In this document: positions 8,020 through 16,971 of the stretch, in pieces
Numbering within the stretch: the first letter of the stretch is position 1
Layout of the letters: each line of letters begins with the position of its first letter
Assembly (NCBI GenBank): GCA_018065065.1
Contig: JAGHTZ010000027.1
Location: 1-56,322 of the forward strand
Reading direction: 5' to 3'
DNA from: Candidatus Equadaptatus faecalis
GTDB taxonomy: Bacteria; Synergistota; Synergistia; Synergistales; Synergistaceae
DNA: 56,322 nucleotides
The notes under the pieces: generated by a model
What the model was told of the DNA's origin: nothing
What the model saw: only the letters and a program-made list of their open reading frames with translations
Database searches by the model: none
Position numbers and translations under genes: made by a program

Positions 8020-9852
8020 TTATCTTTCAGAACCTATATTAAGTTTATTCTGAGGATACGCGTTAATGTAGAACGAAAGTCCAAGCTGATTTTCAGTACC
8101 GTAAAACTCGTGTCTTCCCCACAACTCCCACGTATAGCAGTGTTTGTTATAGGTCAGCGCATAGTTTATGGCAGGGAAACGGTCGTTCACAAAGTCGTAA
8201 TAGCCTGAGAGCGCGACTCTCCATTTTGAATAGGAAGGACCTATCGGCAATGGGAAAGACAGAGTCTGATTTACGTATATATCGTCGCTTAAACGGTCAA
8301 AATTCATAGGACTGTAATCGTACATCCAGCGCCGGTAGTAGCGGGTACTCAAATTGAATGCGCCGATGTTGTATCTGACGCCTATCCAAGCATCAAGAGC
8401 TCTCTGGGTGCTTCTATTTTCATCGCTGTATTTGCTGTACTGATACACAGTTCCATAATAAGGCGACAGGAAATTAAACAGTTTAACGTTAAAATTGCTC
8501 TGCGCACGGGCAAGCAGCTGGAAGCGGTTGGTTTCGCCTATTTTGCTTCTTTCGTCACCATACCTTCCGAATGTTGTTTCAAATGATATTTTGGCAGGTT
8601 TAAAGTGCTTAAAGAACCATGGCGAACCTATTGTAAGTTCAGGTCTGCGCGACAGATTGTAACGGCTCGTGGTACCTATCACGTGCTGTGTTGAGTAGAC
8701 TTCGTTTTCCGAATAGCGCAGACGCGCGTTCCAACCGTGCAGCCAGTAGCTTAAAGCAAGCGTTGGTCTCCACATCAAAGAATCGTCATCGCTGTTGTAC
8801 TGTCTGTTCGTCGCGGCATAAAAACTCAAATTTTTCGCGAGCTGTTTGCTGTAGCTGAAGGACGCTTCAAACATATTCTCCGTCCAGTAGGAGGCGGAGG
8901 CTTCAAGCGTTCCCCATTTGCCAAGATATTTTGCCGCATTCACGCCCAATCCGGCGCCTTTTTTTGAGGTATAGCCTATCATGGGCATAAATTTGTCTTT
9001 CTTTTTTGGTCTTATTATGTAATCAAACGGATAGCGCATGACACAATGATTGCTGAAATACAGTTTCGGCTTTTTAAGTATTGTAGCTTTGCCCGGAATT
9101 ATTATCGCCTTTTTTGTTTCAAGTTTGTAATGAGGTTTGCTAAAATCGCAGGTTGTGGCGGAAACGTCCTGCCAATGGGCTATAACGTCCTTGTTGTCTA
9201 TCTTTTTTTTGCCGACGTATTTACGCTTTGCCAATTTTTCGGCAACCGCTTCGTCTGCGGGAAGAAAATGCACGTCTCTGCCGTTCAGAAAAATTGCTTC
9301 CGCTTTTCCGCTGACTTCGGTAAACACTCCGCGTTTGGTCATCGTGTTGTATTCAAGCTCACTGCCTCTGTAAGTGCTTTTGTCGTTGACAACAATGACT
9401 TCATTGTCTGCGTCCGACAGGGCATGGACAATGTAAGTATTCGAGTCGTACTCAACGTATGGGGCACGAATCGTTGTCAGCTGGTTTCGGGCATAGACGT
9501 TGCCTCTGGCAACGGCGATTCCGCTTTTCTGGTCGTAGCTTACGTAATCGGCGTCAAGCAATACTTCCTGGGATTTTTTATACGGTTTTACCTCTATCCC
9601 TTCATATTCCGCATTATCACCCGTGTTTTGAACAACGACAGGATCCTTGTCGAGAGGTTTCTTTTCTTCCTGCTCTTCAAAAAGTTCCTTCTCTGCGTAC
9701 AGATTTTCTTCAACACCATTGCCAAAACCCGAGTTAATCATGTCCGAATTGCTGTTTATGTAGAAATCATCTCCGGCAGACACAACACGCACCAATGCAA
9801 ACAGCAGGATAAAAGCAGTCAGACAAATTATTTTTTTGCATTTCTTTACCAT
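8020..9852 (-). CDS. lptD: LPS-assembly outer membrane protein LptD (OstA)
   Basis: A 610-residue protein with a signal peptide (residues about 1-27), an N-terminal OstA/LptA-like beta-jellyroll (about 80-220; 'ADYVSYDQKSGIAVARGNV', a typical OstA repeat) and a long C-terminal region of alternating aromatic strands ending in a beta-barrel. In diderms LptD inserts lipopolysaccharide into the outer leaflet with LptE. It is shorter than E. coli LptD (about 780 residues) but normal for Synergistota-like forms. I start at the ATG at 9852, preceded by GGCGGGGG and overlapping lptC by seven bases; the frame extends ten codons further upstream. Its presence is the best evidence in the window for an LPS-bearing outer membrane. 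Confidence 0.88.
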   Translation of the reverse strand: MVKKCKKIICLTAFILLFALVRVVSAGDDFYINSNSDMINSGFGNGVEENLYAEKELFEEQEEKKPLDKDPVVVQNTGDNAEYEGIEVKPYKKSQEVLLDADYVSYDQKSGIAVARGNVYARNQLTTIRAPYVEYDSNTYIVHALSDADNEVIVVNDKSTYRGSELEYNTMTKRGVFTEVSGKAEAIFLNGRDVHFLPADEAVAEKLAKRKYVGKKKIDNKDVIAHWQDVSATTCDFSKPHYKLETKKAIIIPGKATILKKPKLYFSNHCVMRYPFDYIIRPKKKDKFMPMIGYTSKKGAGLGVNAAKYLGKWGTLEASASYWTENMFEASFSYSKQLAKNLSFYAATNRQYNSDDDSLMWRPTLALSYWLHGWNARLRYSENEVYSTQHVIGTTSRYNLSRRPELTIGSPWFFKHFKPAKISFETTFGRYGDERSKIGETNRFQLLARAQSNFNVKLFNFLSPYYGTVYQYSKYSDENRSTQRALDAWIGVRYNIGAFNLSTRYYRRWMYDYSPMNFDRLSDDIYVNQTLSFPLPIGPSYSKWRVALSGYYDFVNDRFPAINYALTYNKHCYTWELWGRHEFYGTENQLGLSFYINAYPQNKLNIGSER

Positions 9853-10403
9853 GATATTTTGCCCCCGCCTTTTACCTGACAATCTCCGCTTACTGAATTG
9901 AAGGAACCGCTTTCACCTGTCAGTATCGTCTCCTGATCGGTAAGAAAAAGTTTTCCGCTGAAAATCCATACGTCATTTTTTTCATTGTAATCAGCAATTC
10001 CGGTTGTCATATCATAAGTTTTGTCACCCGAAGTCATTGTTCCCTTTGCGTTTTCAAGCTTAAGATTGCCGTTATCCCTGCTGAAAATTCCTTTTTTGGC
10101 ATATACGCGGCTTTCAGTACCGTCATTTTCATTTATGATAACGTCCAAATTATCGCCGTACAGTACGTTGTCCTTTGTTTCCACCCTGGGAGATTTTAAT
10201 CTCCATCTGCGGTTGTTAATCACCCTGTCAAGTTTTACATCATGTATAACAACGTCAGGCAGTTTTTCAATTTTCGTCGTCAAGTCAAGGCGGAAATCAC
10301 GATACAGATAACCTCCGCAGACAACAGCAGCCAGGAGCAGAAATATTATTCTGCTCCGCCTGCTGAACAATACATTGAAAATTTTTCTGACGTCTGCGGT
10401 CAT
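9846..10403 (-). CDS. lptC: LptC-like LPS export protein
   Basis: A 185-residue protein with one N-terminal transmembrane anchor (residues about 17-33) followed by a periplasmic beta-jellyroll of the LptC/LptA type: 'RWRLKSPRVETKDNVLYGDNLDV' and 'ESRVYAKKGIFSRDNGNLKLENAKG' are typical repeat strands. It would form the periplasmic bridge between the LptBFG transporter and LptD. It overlaps lptD, the expected partner, by seven bases. Sequence similarity to E. coli LptC is low, so the name rests on the domain type and the neighbour. Confidence 0.8.
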   Translation of the reverse strand: MTADVRKIFNVLFSRRSRIIFLLLAAVVCGGYLYRDFRLDLTTKIEKLPDVVIHDVKLDRVINNRRWRLKSPRVETKDNVLYGDNLDVIINENDGTESRVYAKKGIFSRDNGNLKLENAKGTMTSGDKTYDMTTGIADYNEKNDVWIFSGKLFLTDQETILTGESGSFNSVSGDCQVKGGGKISW

Positions 10404-10412
10404 TGGGCGTTT

Positions 10413-11591
10413 TTACTGCTGTACAGGTTTTTCTGCGGGCTGTGTCGCGCCGCTGCCCTGCGGCGACGGCTGATTTTCGTTCATTGAAGCGTAGTTTGAG
10501 ATGGAGGAAGGTATTTTGTAGCCCTTTACCTCTGCCGCTTCCGCCGTTTCCACGTAGAATATTGTTCCCTCTTTCAGCTGTTTATCGTTCCCGCGGATAA
10601 AAGCGCCTGTTACCAAACCAACAGGACCAAGTATAACCGCCCCTGCAAAACTTGCGCCGACTGCCCCTATGGTTGTCCCTTCTACGCTTGCCGCTTTTTT
10701 GGCAAAATCGCCTATACCTACAGGTATCTGTTTCGGCTGGATTGTCTCAAGCAGATCAAATTTCATTTCTATTTCGGAACCGCGTCCGAAGCTGCGCGGC
10801 GCCTTTACCTTCGTAATGGTCGCAAGAAGTCTGCTGCCTGCCGGAGCTACAATTATGTCGTCCTGTTTTATTTCGTTCAGAAGACCAAGCACAACTTTAT
10901 CGCCCGGCTTGCACGTACGCACGGTAAGAGTTTTAAGCAGCTGCGCCTTTACGACGGTTCCTGCCGGAAGCGTTGCCTGCGTATAGCTTGTATTTTCAGG
11001 CAGTATTTTACCGAGTATTTTTTCAGCGCGGGAGGCGATAGGACCTTCCGTAGTGGCGCCGTCTATAACAATTTCCACTGTATCCAGACGGCGTGAAAGT
11101 CCTGCTTCAGGCATTATTTTTTTTGTTGTTCCCCATTCGGAAATGGCAACCTTGTAAAGCAGCGACGGGGAACTTTCGGATCCATCTTCAAGGAATCTGA
11201 GCAGGGCGGTCTGGCGCTCTGTAAGACTGCCCGGAAGCTCGCGCCCGAAAACGTCTTTTTCCAGACGGCACAGTCTGGGCAGCAAAGCGCCTGACTGCGC
11301 CTGCGCGTAGACTATTGTTTCGCAGCGCTCAAGAACCTGAAAGAGCGCAGCCCCGGGTTCGTTGACCTTCATCTTTTCGGCAAGCGCGGCAGCTTCTTTT
11401 GCCTCAGCTTCTGCTTTTGCTTTTTCAGCCGCTTCCTGCTCGGCAGGGTCATCTGAAGGAACGGGATTTGTTACTGTCTGTTCTGCAGTTTTCTCGGCGG
11501 GTTTCGCCGCCGCAGCCTGATCGGCAAATGCGGCTGACGTGCAGGAAAGGCAGAACAATGCGATTAAAAGAGCCGTGACAAACTTTTTCAT
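10413..11591 (-). CDS. Exported protein of unknown function, TrbI-like C-terminal region
   Basis: The 392-residue product has a clean signal peptide (residues 1-23, 'ALLIALFCLSCTSAAFA'), then an Ala/Glu/Lys-rich low-complexity linker to about residue 75. A middle part with conserved 'LPRLCRLEKDVFGRELPGSLTERQTALL' resembles envelope proteins found in Synergistota. The C-terminal half ('LPAGTVVKAQLLKTLTVRTCKPGDKV', 'DDIIVAPAGSRLLATI') looks like the beta-barrel of TrbI/VirB10-type or LapB-type proteins, plus a glycine-rich hydrophobic hairpin at about 320. I do not recognise a defined function. The ATG at 11591 has AGGGAGGA before it. It lies 28 bases behind pyrG and 9 bases before lptC, so it may belong to envelope biogenesis. 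Confidence 0.7.
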   Translation of the reverse strand: MKKFVTALLIALFCLSCTSAAFADQAAAAKPAEKTAEQTVTNPVPSDDPAEQEAAEKAKAEAEAKEAAALAEKMKVNEPGAALFQVLERCETIVYAQAQSGALLPRLCRLEKDVFGRELPGSLTERQTALLRFLEDGSESSPSLLYKVAISEWGTTKKIMPEAGLSRRLDTVEIVIDGATTEGPIASRAEKILGKILPENTSYTQATLPAGTVVKAQLLKTLTVRTCKPGDKVVLGLLNEIKQDDIIVAPAGSRLLATITKVKAPRSFGRGSEIEMKFDLLETIQPKQIPVGIGDFAKKAASVEGTTIGAVGASFAGAVILGPVGLVTGAFIRGNDKQLKEGTIFYVETAEAAEVKGYKIPSSISNYASMNENQPSPQGSGATQPAEKPVQQ

Positions 11592-11619
11592 TTTCAAATT
11601 CCTCCCTTGTGTCAGTAGT

Positions 11620-13218
11620 TTAGTTCTGTTTGTTTTCAGCAGCTTTTTTGAGCTGAACAGTTGTTCTGATAAAATCTTCAAAAAGCGGATGCGGTTTTAC
11701 AGGTCTTGACAAAAATTCAGGCTGGAACTGAACGCCTATCATCCAGGGGTGCTCCGGAATTTCCAAAATCTCCACCTGATTGGCTGACGGGCAGCGTCCT
11801 GCAATTTTCAGTCCCGCTTTCTCAAGCTGTTCCGCATATTCGTTGTTGAATTCATAGTGTCTGCTGTGACGCTCATCGACACTTTCAGCATTATAGACAG
11901 CGGCAGCTTTCGTTCCGGGAATCAGTTTGCATTTATAAGCTCCTATACGCGGTGCGCTGCCTTCCGCTACGCTGCATATTACAGGGGTATCCGTGTTTTT
12001 ATTAAATTCGGTGCTGTCTGCATTAACAAGACCAAGAACATCGCGTGCAAACTCAACTGCCATTGCCTGCATTCCAAGGCAGGTGCCAAAATACGGAATT
12101 CCTTTTTCGCGTGCGTATTTCGCGGTTTTTATTTCCCCATTAAGATTTTTATGTTCTGCGCCGCCGGGAACAAAAATTGCATCAGCCCCGCTGAGCATTT
12201 CTTCTGCCGAACAGGTTTCAAGTTTTTCGACCTCAACCGGCTTAATGTTGACCTTTACGTCATTTGCAACACCTGCGTGCAGCAGTGCTTCATTAACACT
12301 GAGGTACGCATCCTTGATGTCTGCATATTTTCCGACCAGCGCAACTGTTACCTCGTCTTTTCTGTTATCATAGCGGGTAAGGAATTTTTCCCAGTCGCGC
12401 AGATCAGGTTCGCTGTCTGCCGGAAGTCCGAGTTTTCTGAGAATCGCCACGTCAAAACCCTGTTTGTGAAGTGTCGGCGGAATTCTGTATATGGTGTCGG
12501 CATCCTTTGCCTCAAAAACAAGTTTGGGATCCACACTGCAGAACAGTCCTATCTTATCTTTCATACCCTGATCAACGTCCTGCTGACAGCGGAGAACTAT
12601 CACGTCCGGCTGAATGCCTATTCTTCTGAGCTCGTTGACGCTGTGCTGTGTCGGTTTTGTCTTAAGCTCTGCCGAAGCGGCGATATAAGGCACAAGCGTT
12701 ACGTGGCAGTACACTATGTTCTCCCTGCCCACTCTTGCCGGAAGCTGACGTATCGCTTCAAGATACGGGAGTCCTTCTATGTCGCCGACCGTGCCGCCTA
12801 TTTCAGCTATAACGATATCTTTTCCTTCTCCCGCGCGGACTATTCTGTCCTGAATTTCATTGGTGATGTGGGGAATAACCTGAACAGTACCTCCGCCATA
12901 GCCTCCGGCGCGCTCGCGCTGTATAACTGCGGAATAAACCTTGCCTGTCGTGCAGCTGTTAACGGCGGCAATAGGCTCTCCGATGAAGCGTTCGTAATGT
13001 CCGAGATCCAGGTCAGTTTCCGCCCCGTCCCACGTGACAAAAACCTCTCCGTGCTGAAACGGACTCATTGCGCCTGCATCGTAGTTGATGTACGGATCCA
13101 TTTTGATGCTGCTCACTTTAAAACCGCGGCTCTTCATAAGAGTCCCCAGCGACGCGGCAGTTATTCCCTTTCCAAGAGAGGAAACAACCCCGCCTGTTAC
13201 AAAAATGTACTTGGTCAT
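11620..13218 (-). CDS. pyrG: CTP synthase
   Basis: A 532-residue enzyme that aminates UTP to CTP with glutamine. The synthetase domain starts with 'KYIFVTGGVVSSLGKG' (residues 2-17) and carries 'KMDPYINYDAGAMSPFQHGEVFV'; the glutamine amidotransferase domain has its nucleophile cysteine in 'GTCLGMQ' (about 384) and the His-Glu pair in 'EHPWMIGVQFQPEF' (about 505). All catalytic parts are intact. The ATG at 13218 has AGGAG ten bases upstream; the frame runs eight codons further but lacks a ribosome site there. It sits in a minus-strand run with the M23 peptidase and lpt genes. Confidence 0.97.
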   Translation of the reverse strand: MTKYIFVTGGVVSSLGKGITAASLGTLMKSRGFKVSSIKMDPYINYDAGAMSPFQHGEVFVTWDGAETDLDLGHYERFIGEPIAAVNSCTTGKVYSAVIQRERAGGYGGGTVQVIPHITNEIQDRIVRAGEGKDIVIAEIGGTVGDIEGLPYLEAIRQLPARVGRENIVYCHVTLVPYIAASAELKTKPTQHSVNELRRIGIQPDVIVLRCQQDVDQGMKDKIGLFCSVDPKLVFEAKDADTIYRIPPTLHKQGFDVAILRKLGLPADSEPDLRDWEKFLTRYDNRKDEVTVALVGKYADIKDAYLSVNEALLHAGVANDVKVNIKPVEVEKLETCSAEEMLSGADAIFVPGGAEHKNLNGEIKTAKYAREKGIPYFGTCLGMQAMAVEFARDVLGLVNADSTEFNKNTDTPVICSVAEGSAPRIGAYKCKLIPGTKAAAVYNAESVDERHSRHYEFNNEYAEQLEKAGLKIAGRCPSANQVEILEIPEHPWMIGVQFQPEFLSRPVKPHPLFEDFIRTTVQLKKAAENKQN

Positions 13219-13293
13219 GCTAAACACTCCTTTATACTGCAAATATATTGCAAAAATTTATTGGCATTTTTTGCGCTGCGGCATCGCCGCTCT

Positions 13294-14664
13294 TTATCTC
13301 AATCCGCGCATCGGATTCGTAGGCCGTCCTCCGCGCCTGATTTCAAAATGGCAGTGATTGCCGGTAGATCTGCCCGTACTTCCAACTCTTGCTATTATCT
13401 GCCCTCTGCTCACGGTTCTTCCGACGCCTACAAGCAGCGAACTGTTGTGCCCGTAAAGCGTGGAAACGCCGCCTCCGTGCTGAATAATTACAGTTTTACC
13501 GTAACCGCTCATCCAGCCCGCATGGGAAACGACTCCGCTTGCCGAGGCGACAACCGGAGTGCCGCGGGGAGCGCCGATGTCTATGCCCGCATGGAAAACA
13601 GACCTGCGCCGTCTGAACGGGCTTCTTCTGTAGCCGTACGAACTTGTAACCCGTCCGTGGCACGGCCAGCTGAAATGCCCGATGCTGCCGCCGGTTTCCG
13701 GCAATATTCTGCCGGCGAAACGCGAGCTTGATCGTGAACCTGACGAAAGCATATAGGTTTCAGGCTGTCTGCCTCCCGGAACAAAAATCTTTATTCCGGC
13801 ACGCAGGCTGTTTCCTTTTATGCCGTTCGCGCGCATGATGGAAGCCGCGCTGCTTCCGTATCGCCTTGCAATGCTTGTAACCGTATCTTTTTTCTGCGCA
13901 CGGACGTAAATTCCGTTCATCGTAGGTATTGTCAGCGTGTTGCCTGCGGCAAATCTTTTTCCGGCATTTGCCGACATCAGGGTTTCGGCTTTTATGCCGA
14001 AACGTCTGGCAATTTTGGCTGCTGTATCCCCGCGCTGTATAACGTACGCCAAAGGGTGCATCTTGTTCTTTTCCATCACAATGCGCTCAGCTTCAGCACG
14101 AATTTTCTGCACGTAATTGCGCGTAATTTCAATGTCCCAGTCAGAATCGGGGATAAAAAGCAGCGTTCCTTCCTTGACTGTTTCCGTATTCTCGGAAAAA
14201 CAATTCGCCTTTCTCACGTCAGCAGGATTGGCGTTAAATTCCTTCGCTACGGAGGATATTGTATCATCTGGACCTGTAATGTATTCTCTCCAGTGAATAT
14301 CTTCCGTCAGATTGTCCTTTTCCGCCTCTGAAATGGGACCATCATTATTCTGCAAAACATTGTACATTTTTATCTCGCCGCTGTCTGTATCGGGCAGACT
14401 GGGTATTTTTCCTATACCGAGCGGTGTTATTACTTCTTCTTCTATTTTTTCCGCGCTGCTGCCGACAACGTCGCTGATGTCCACAAGCCTGAATCCGCTG
14501 TCGCTTTCCTGCAAATTTGCAGGAAGCATTTCAAATTCGGAAATATAGTCTGTTCTCTTGACAGTAGCGTAACTGCTGAAATAAGCTATTGCAAAAACCG
14601 CCGTGAATGCAATAACCGCCATATACGTTACTATGGTCTTTCTGTTGCTCCGATTAAACTTCAC
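13294..14664 (-). CDS. LysM/M23-family cell-wall endopeptidase
   Basis: A 456-residue envelope protein: one N-terminal membrane anchor (residues about 12-32), a linker, three LysM-like peptidoglycan-binding repeats (around 130-175, 200-243 and 246-292), and a C-terminal M23 (lysostaphin-type) peptidase domain (about 335-450). The zinc ligands are intact: 'FHAGIDIGAP' and 'NHCHFEI' (HxH). It probably cleaves peptide cross-links during growth or division. The start is a GTG with AGAGGA in front; no ATG fits better. The domain order resembles NlpD/DipM-type proteins, but those are lipoproteins or secreted while this one is membrane-anchored. Confidence 0.9.
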   Translation of the reverse strand: MKFNRSNRKTIVTYMAVIAFTAVFAIAYFSSYATVKRTDYISEFEMLPANLQESDSGFRLVDISDVVGSSAEKIEEEVITPLGIGKIPSLPDTDSGEIKMYNVLQNNDGPISEAEKDNLTEDIHWREYITGPDDTISSVAKEFNANPADVRKANCFSENTETVKEGTLLFIPDSDWDIEITRNYVQKIRAEAERIVMEKNKMHPLAYVIQRGDTAAKIARRFGIKAETLMSANAGKRFAAGNTLTIPTMNGIYVRAQKKDTVTSIARRYGSSAASIMRANGIKGNSLRAGIKIFVPGGRQPETYMLSSGSRSSSRFAGRILPETGGSIGHFSWPCHGRVTSSYGYRRSPFRRRRSVFHAGIDIGAPRGTPVVASASGVVSHAGWMSGYGKTVIIQHGGGVSTLYGHNSSLLVGVGRTVSRGQIIARVGSTGRSTGNHCHFEIRRGGRPTNPMRGLR

Positions 14665-14727
14665 TCTTTTTCCTCTAAAAGTTCTCCAGTCTGATTCGTT
14701 TTGCAGACACAGCAGAAATTATCCTGT

Positions 14728-16323
14728 CTATCTAATCCTTATCGTTGCCAAAAATTCCCTGTTGGTAACAGTTGCACGCAGACGCTCAAGTATAAGATTA
14801 AGCACCTCTGCTTCGTCCATGTTTGCGATTTTTCTTCTCAGCACGTTTATTCTCTGCAAATCTTCTTCCGAAACAAGAAGATCATCACGGCGCGTTGAAG
14901 ATTTTGTAATATCCAAAGCAGGGAAAATGCGCTGTTCGGCTATCTTTCTGGACAGCTGAACCTCCATGTTGCCCGTGCCCTTGAATTCCTCGTAAATTAC
15001 GTCGTCCATACGGCTGCCGGTTTCAACCAAAGTCGTACCTATAATCGTAAAACTTCCGCCGTTTTCAATATTTCTGGCTGCGCCGAAAAATTTCTTCGGG
15101 AAATACAGCGCGGCCGGATCCATACCTCCGGAAAGGGTGCGTCCCGACGGCTGGGCGACAAGGTTGGAAGCTCTTGCAAGCCTCGTAATTGAGTCAAGCA
15201 GAAGCACAATATCTTTGCCCGCTTCGGCAAGACGCTTGGCTTTTTCCAAAGCAAGCGAGGCAACCCTGATATGCTCCTCAGCCGGACGGTCAAAGGTTGA
15301 CGCAATGACCTCTCCGCACACAGAACGCGTCATATCCGTAACCTCTTCGGGACGCTCGTCAATGAGCAGAACCATAAGGATAATTTCCGGATGATTTTTC
15401 GTAATTGCATTTGCTATATGCTTCAGCAGAGTTGTTTTTCCCGCTTTCGGCGGAGAGACTATCAAAGCGCGCTGGCCTTTGCCTATTGGGGCAAAAAGAT
15501 CTACTATTCTTGTGTCTATCTTTCTGGATTCCGTTTCAAGTTTAAGCTTCTGATTGGGGAATACAGGCGTCAGTTTTTCAAAAACCGGGCGCTGCTTTGC
15601 CAAATCCGGATCCATACAGCTGACGTTTTCAACACGCAAAATAGCCGCAAACTGTTCACCCTCGCGCGGCGGTCTTACAACTCCCCACACCAAATCTCCG
15701 TTGCGAAGCCCCAAACGGCGTATCTGCGAAGCTGAAACGTATATATCGTCGCTGCCCGGAAGAAGCCCTGTCGAACGAAGGAAGCCAAAACCCGCACCGT
15801 TTTCCGAAGTTCTTATTTCAAGAGTACCTCCTCCGAAACCGTAGCCCATGGACAGCGCCTGCTTGCGCAGAATTTCCAAAATCAGATTGTCATAACGCAG
15901 ATTCTCGTATTCAGGCACCTTGAAACGTACTGCAAGCTTGTACAGCTCTGCAACAGACAGCTTCGCAAGGTCGCTGAAACTGAATTCAGGCTGCGAATGC
16001 TGCTGCGAAACATTATCCGGCTGTTTTGCTTCAACACGCTGCCCTGCGCCGCCGTTTTCATCAGCGGTTTCATTGACAGCCACGGAGGCTTTCGGTTTAA
16101 TTTCTGACACAGTTATGCCGCCTTCCGTTTTTTCAACTGTCTTCGGCGGACGCCCGCGCTTTCTGGGAGCCGTCTGTTCGGTCTCGGCAGCAGACTGAAC
16201 AGGCTTTTTCTGCTGGGTGTCTGCGGCATTTTCAAAATCAGCCTTGCGCGGACGCCCGCGCTTTTTCTTAACGCCTGCCGCCTCTTCGGTGTTTTCTGCT
16301 GTTATTTTTGTTCTTGGCAACAT
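14728..16323 (-). CDS. rho: Transcription termination factor Rho with AT-hook-like N-terminal extension
   Basis: A 531-residue Rho. The core is complete: Rho N-terminal and cold-shock-like RNA-binding domains (about 125-250; 'LEIRTSENGAGFGFLRS'), Walker A 'PPKAGKTTLLKHIA' (about 288), Walker B 'LMVLLIDERPEEVTDM', and the arginine-finger region near the end. Before the core lie about 110 extra residues, low in complexity, holding two 'KRGRPRK / KRGRPPK' blocks that look like AT-hooks. Such charged inserts occur in Rho of high-GC and some other bacteria; the paired RGRP motifs suggest extra nucleic-acid binding. The ATG at 16323 has GGAGGGG in front although it lies inside the end of the upstream gene. 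Confidence 0.96.
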   Translation of the reverse strand: MLPRTKITAENTEEAAGVKKKRGRPRKADFENAADTQQKKPVQSAAETEQTAPRKRGRPPKTVEKTEGGITVSEIKPKASVAVNETADENGGAGQRVEAKQPDNVSQQHSQPEFSFSDLAKLSVAELYKLAVRFKVPEYENLRYDNLILEILRKQALSMGYGFGGGTLEIRTSENGAGFGFLRSTGLLPGSDDIYVSASQIRRLGLRNGDLVWGVVRPPREGEQFAAILRVENVSCMDPDLAKQRPVFEKLTPVFPNQKLKLETESRKIDTRIVDLFAPIGKGQRALIVSPPKAGKTTLLKHIANAITKNHPEIILMVLLIDERPEEVTDMTRSVCGEVIASTFDRPAEEHIRVASLALEKAKRLAEAGKDIVLLLDSITRLARASNLVAQPSGRTLSGGMDPAALYFPKKFFGAARNIENGGSFTIIGTTLVETGSRMDDVIYEEFKGTGNMEVQLSRKIAEQRIFPALDITKSSTRRDDLLVSEEDLQRINVLRRKIANMDEAEVLNLILERLRATVTNREFLATIRIR

Positions 16324-16918
16324 GAACCCCTCCGGATTTGTGTTTGTTTTTTACAAATTTTGTTTTGTTTCCGGCATCTGCTTTACGCCCGGCATTGATT
16401 TTATTTTTGTTTTGCTCATTGATTTTGCGCTTCACCGCAGCCGCATTTTTCGTATCCGTTTCAGCTTCGTCCGCATCAATAATTTCAAAACTATCAGGAA
16501 CAGCCTTCCATGCTTTTGTCGCATTTGAAATAACCACTCTGTACTTCCCTGCCGGCAAAGGACTTCCATCGTCCTTTACGAGATAAAACGCTCGTACCCC
16601 CTGTTTCGGCGCGAGGGCAACCTGCTGCCTGATTATTTCTTCCTTATCTTTGTAACAGGTGATTTTTATCTTGTCGTCTTTTCCCGCATGGTCATACTCA
16701 AACCAAATACACAACTGGTTCTGTCCGTAATTTAATTTGCCGCTGACGGGAGCCGGTATACTTGAGGGCTCAATTTCGCTGCACACAAACACCTTGGAAA
16801 CATTAAGGGAGCCGACGTAACCGCCGACTTTGTTTAAGCTCCACAAAACGGAGACCAACAAAATCAAAATCACAACTATCAGGAAAAATGAAACTTTTTG
16901 CCGCGTACTCCAGCTCAT
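16268..16918 (-). CDS. Membrane-anchored protein of unknown function
   Basis: A 216-residue protein with one transmembrane segment near the N-terminus (residues about 9-30), a predicted beta-rich extracytoplasmic part (about 35-150) with 'GKYRVVISN', and a very basic Lys/Asn/Arg-rich tail of 60 residues. I do not recognise the family. I prefer the ATG at 16918 (GGTGG just before) to an upstream TTG at 16951. Its 3' end overlaps the rho start by 56 bases in another frame, which indicates joint transcription with rho. The basic tail could bind nucleic acid or anionic polymers, but this is a guess. Confidence 0.6.
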   Translation of the reverse strand: MSWSTRQKVSFFLIVVILILLVSVLWSLNKVGGYVGSLNVSKVFVCSEIEPSSIPAPVSGKLNYGQNQLCIWFEYDHAGKDDKIKITCYKDKEEIIRQQVALAPKQGVRAFYLVKDDGSPLPAGKYRVVISNATKAWKAVPDSFEIIDADEAETDTKNAAAVKRKINEQNKNKINAGRKADAGNKTKFVKNKHKSGGVHVAKNKNNSRKHRRGGRR

Positions 16919-16971
16919 AGGACCACCATTTGGTTGTGTTAAATCACTCAACGCCGATATTATAGCAGAAA

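Noticed and set aside
9046-9879. 277-codon plus-strand frame
   Set aside because: Antisense to lptD, which has a signal peptide and OstA domain; no start signal.
11857-13731. 624-codon open frame on the plus strand
   Set aside because: It is antisense to pyrG and the M23 peptidase, whose catalytic motifs are intact; its composition is that of a mirror frame and it has no ribosome site.
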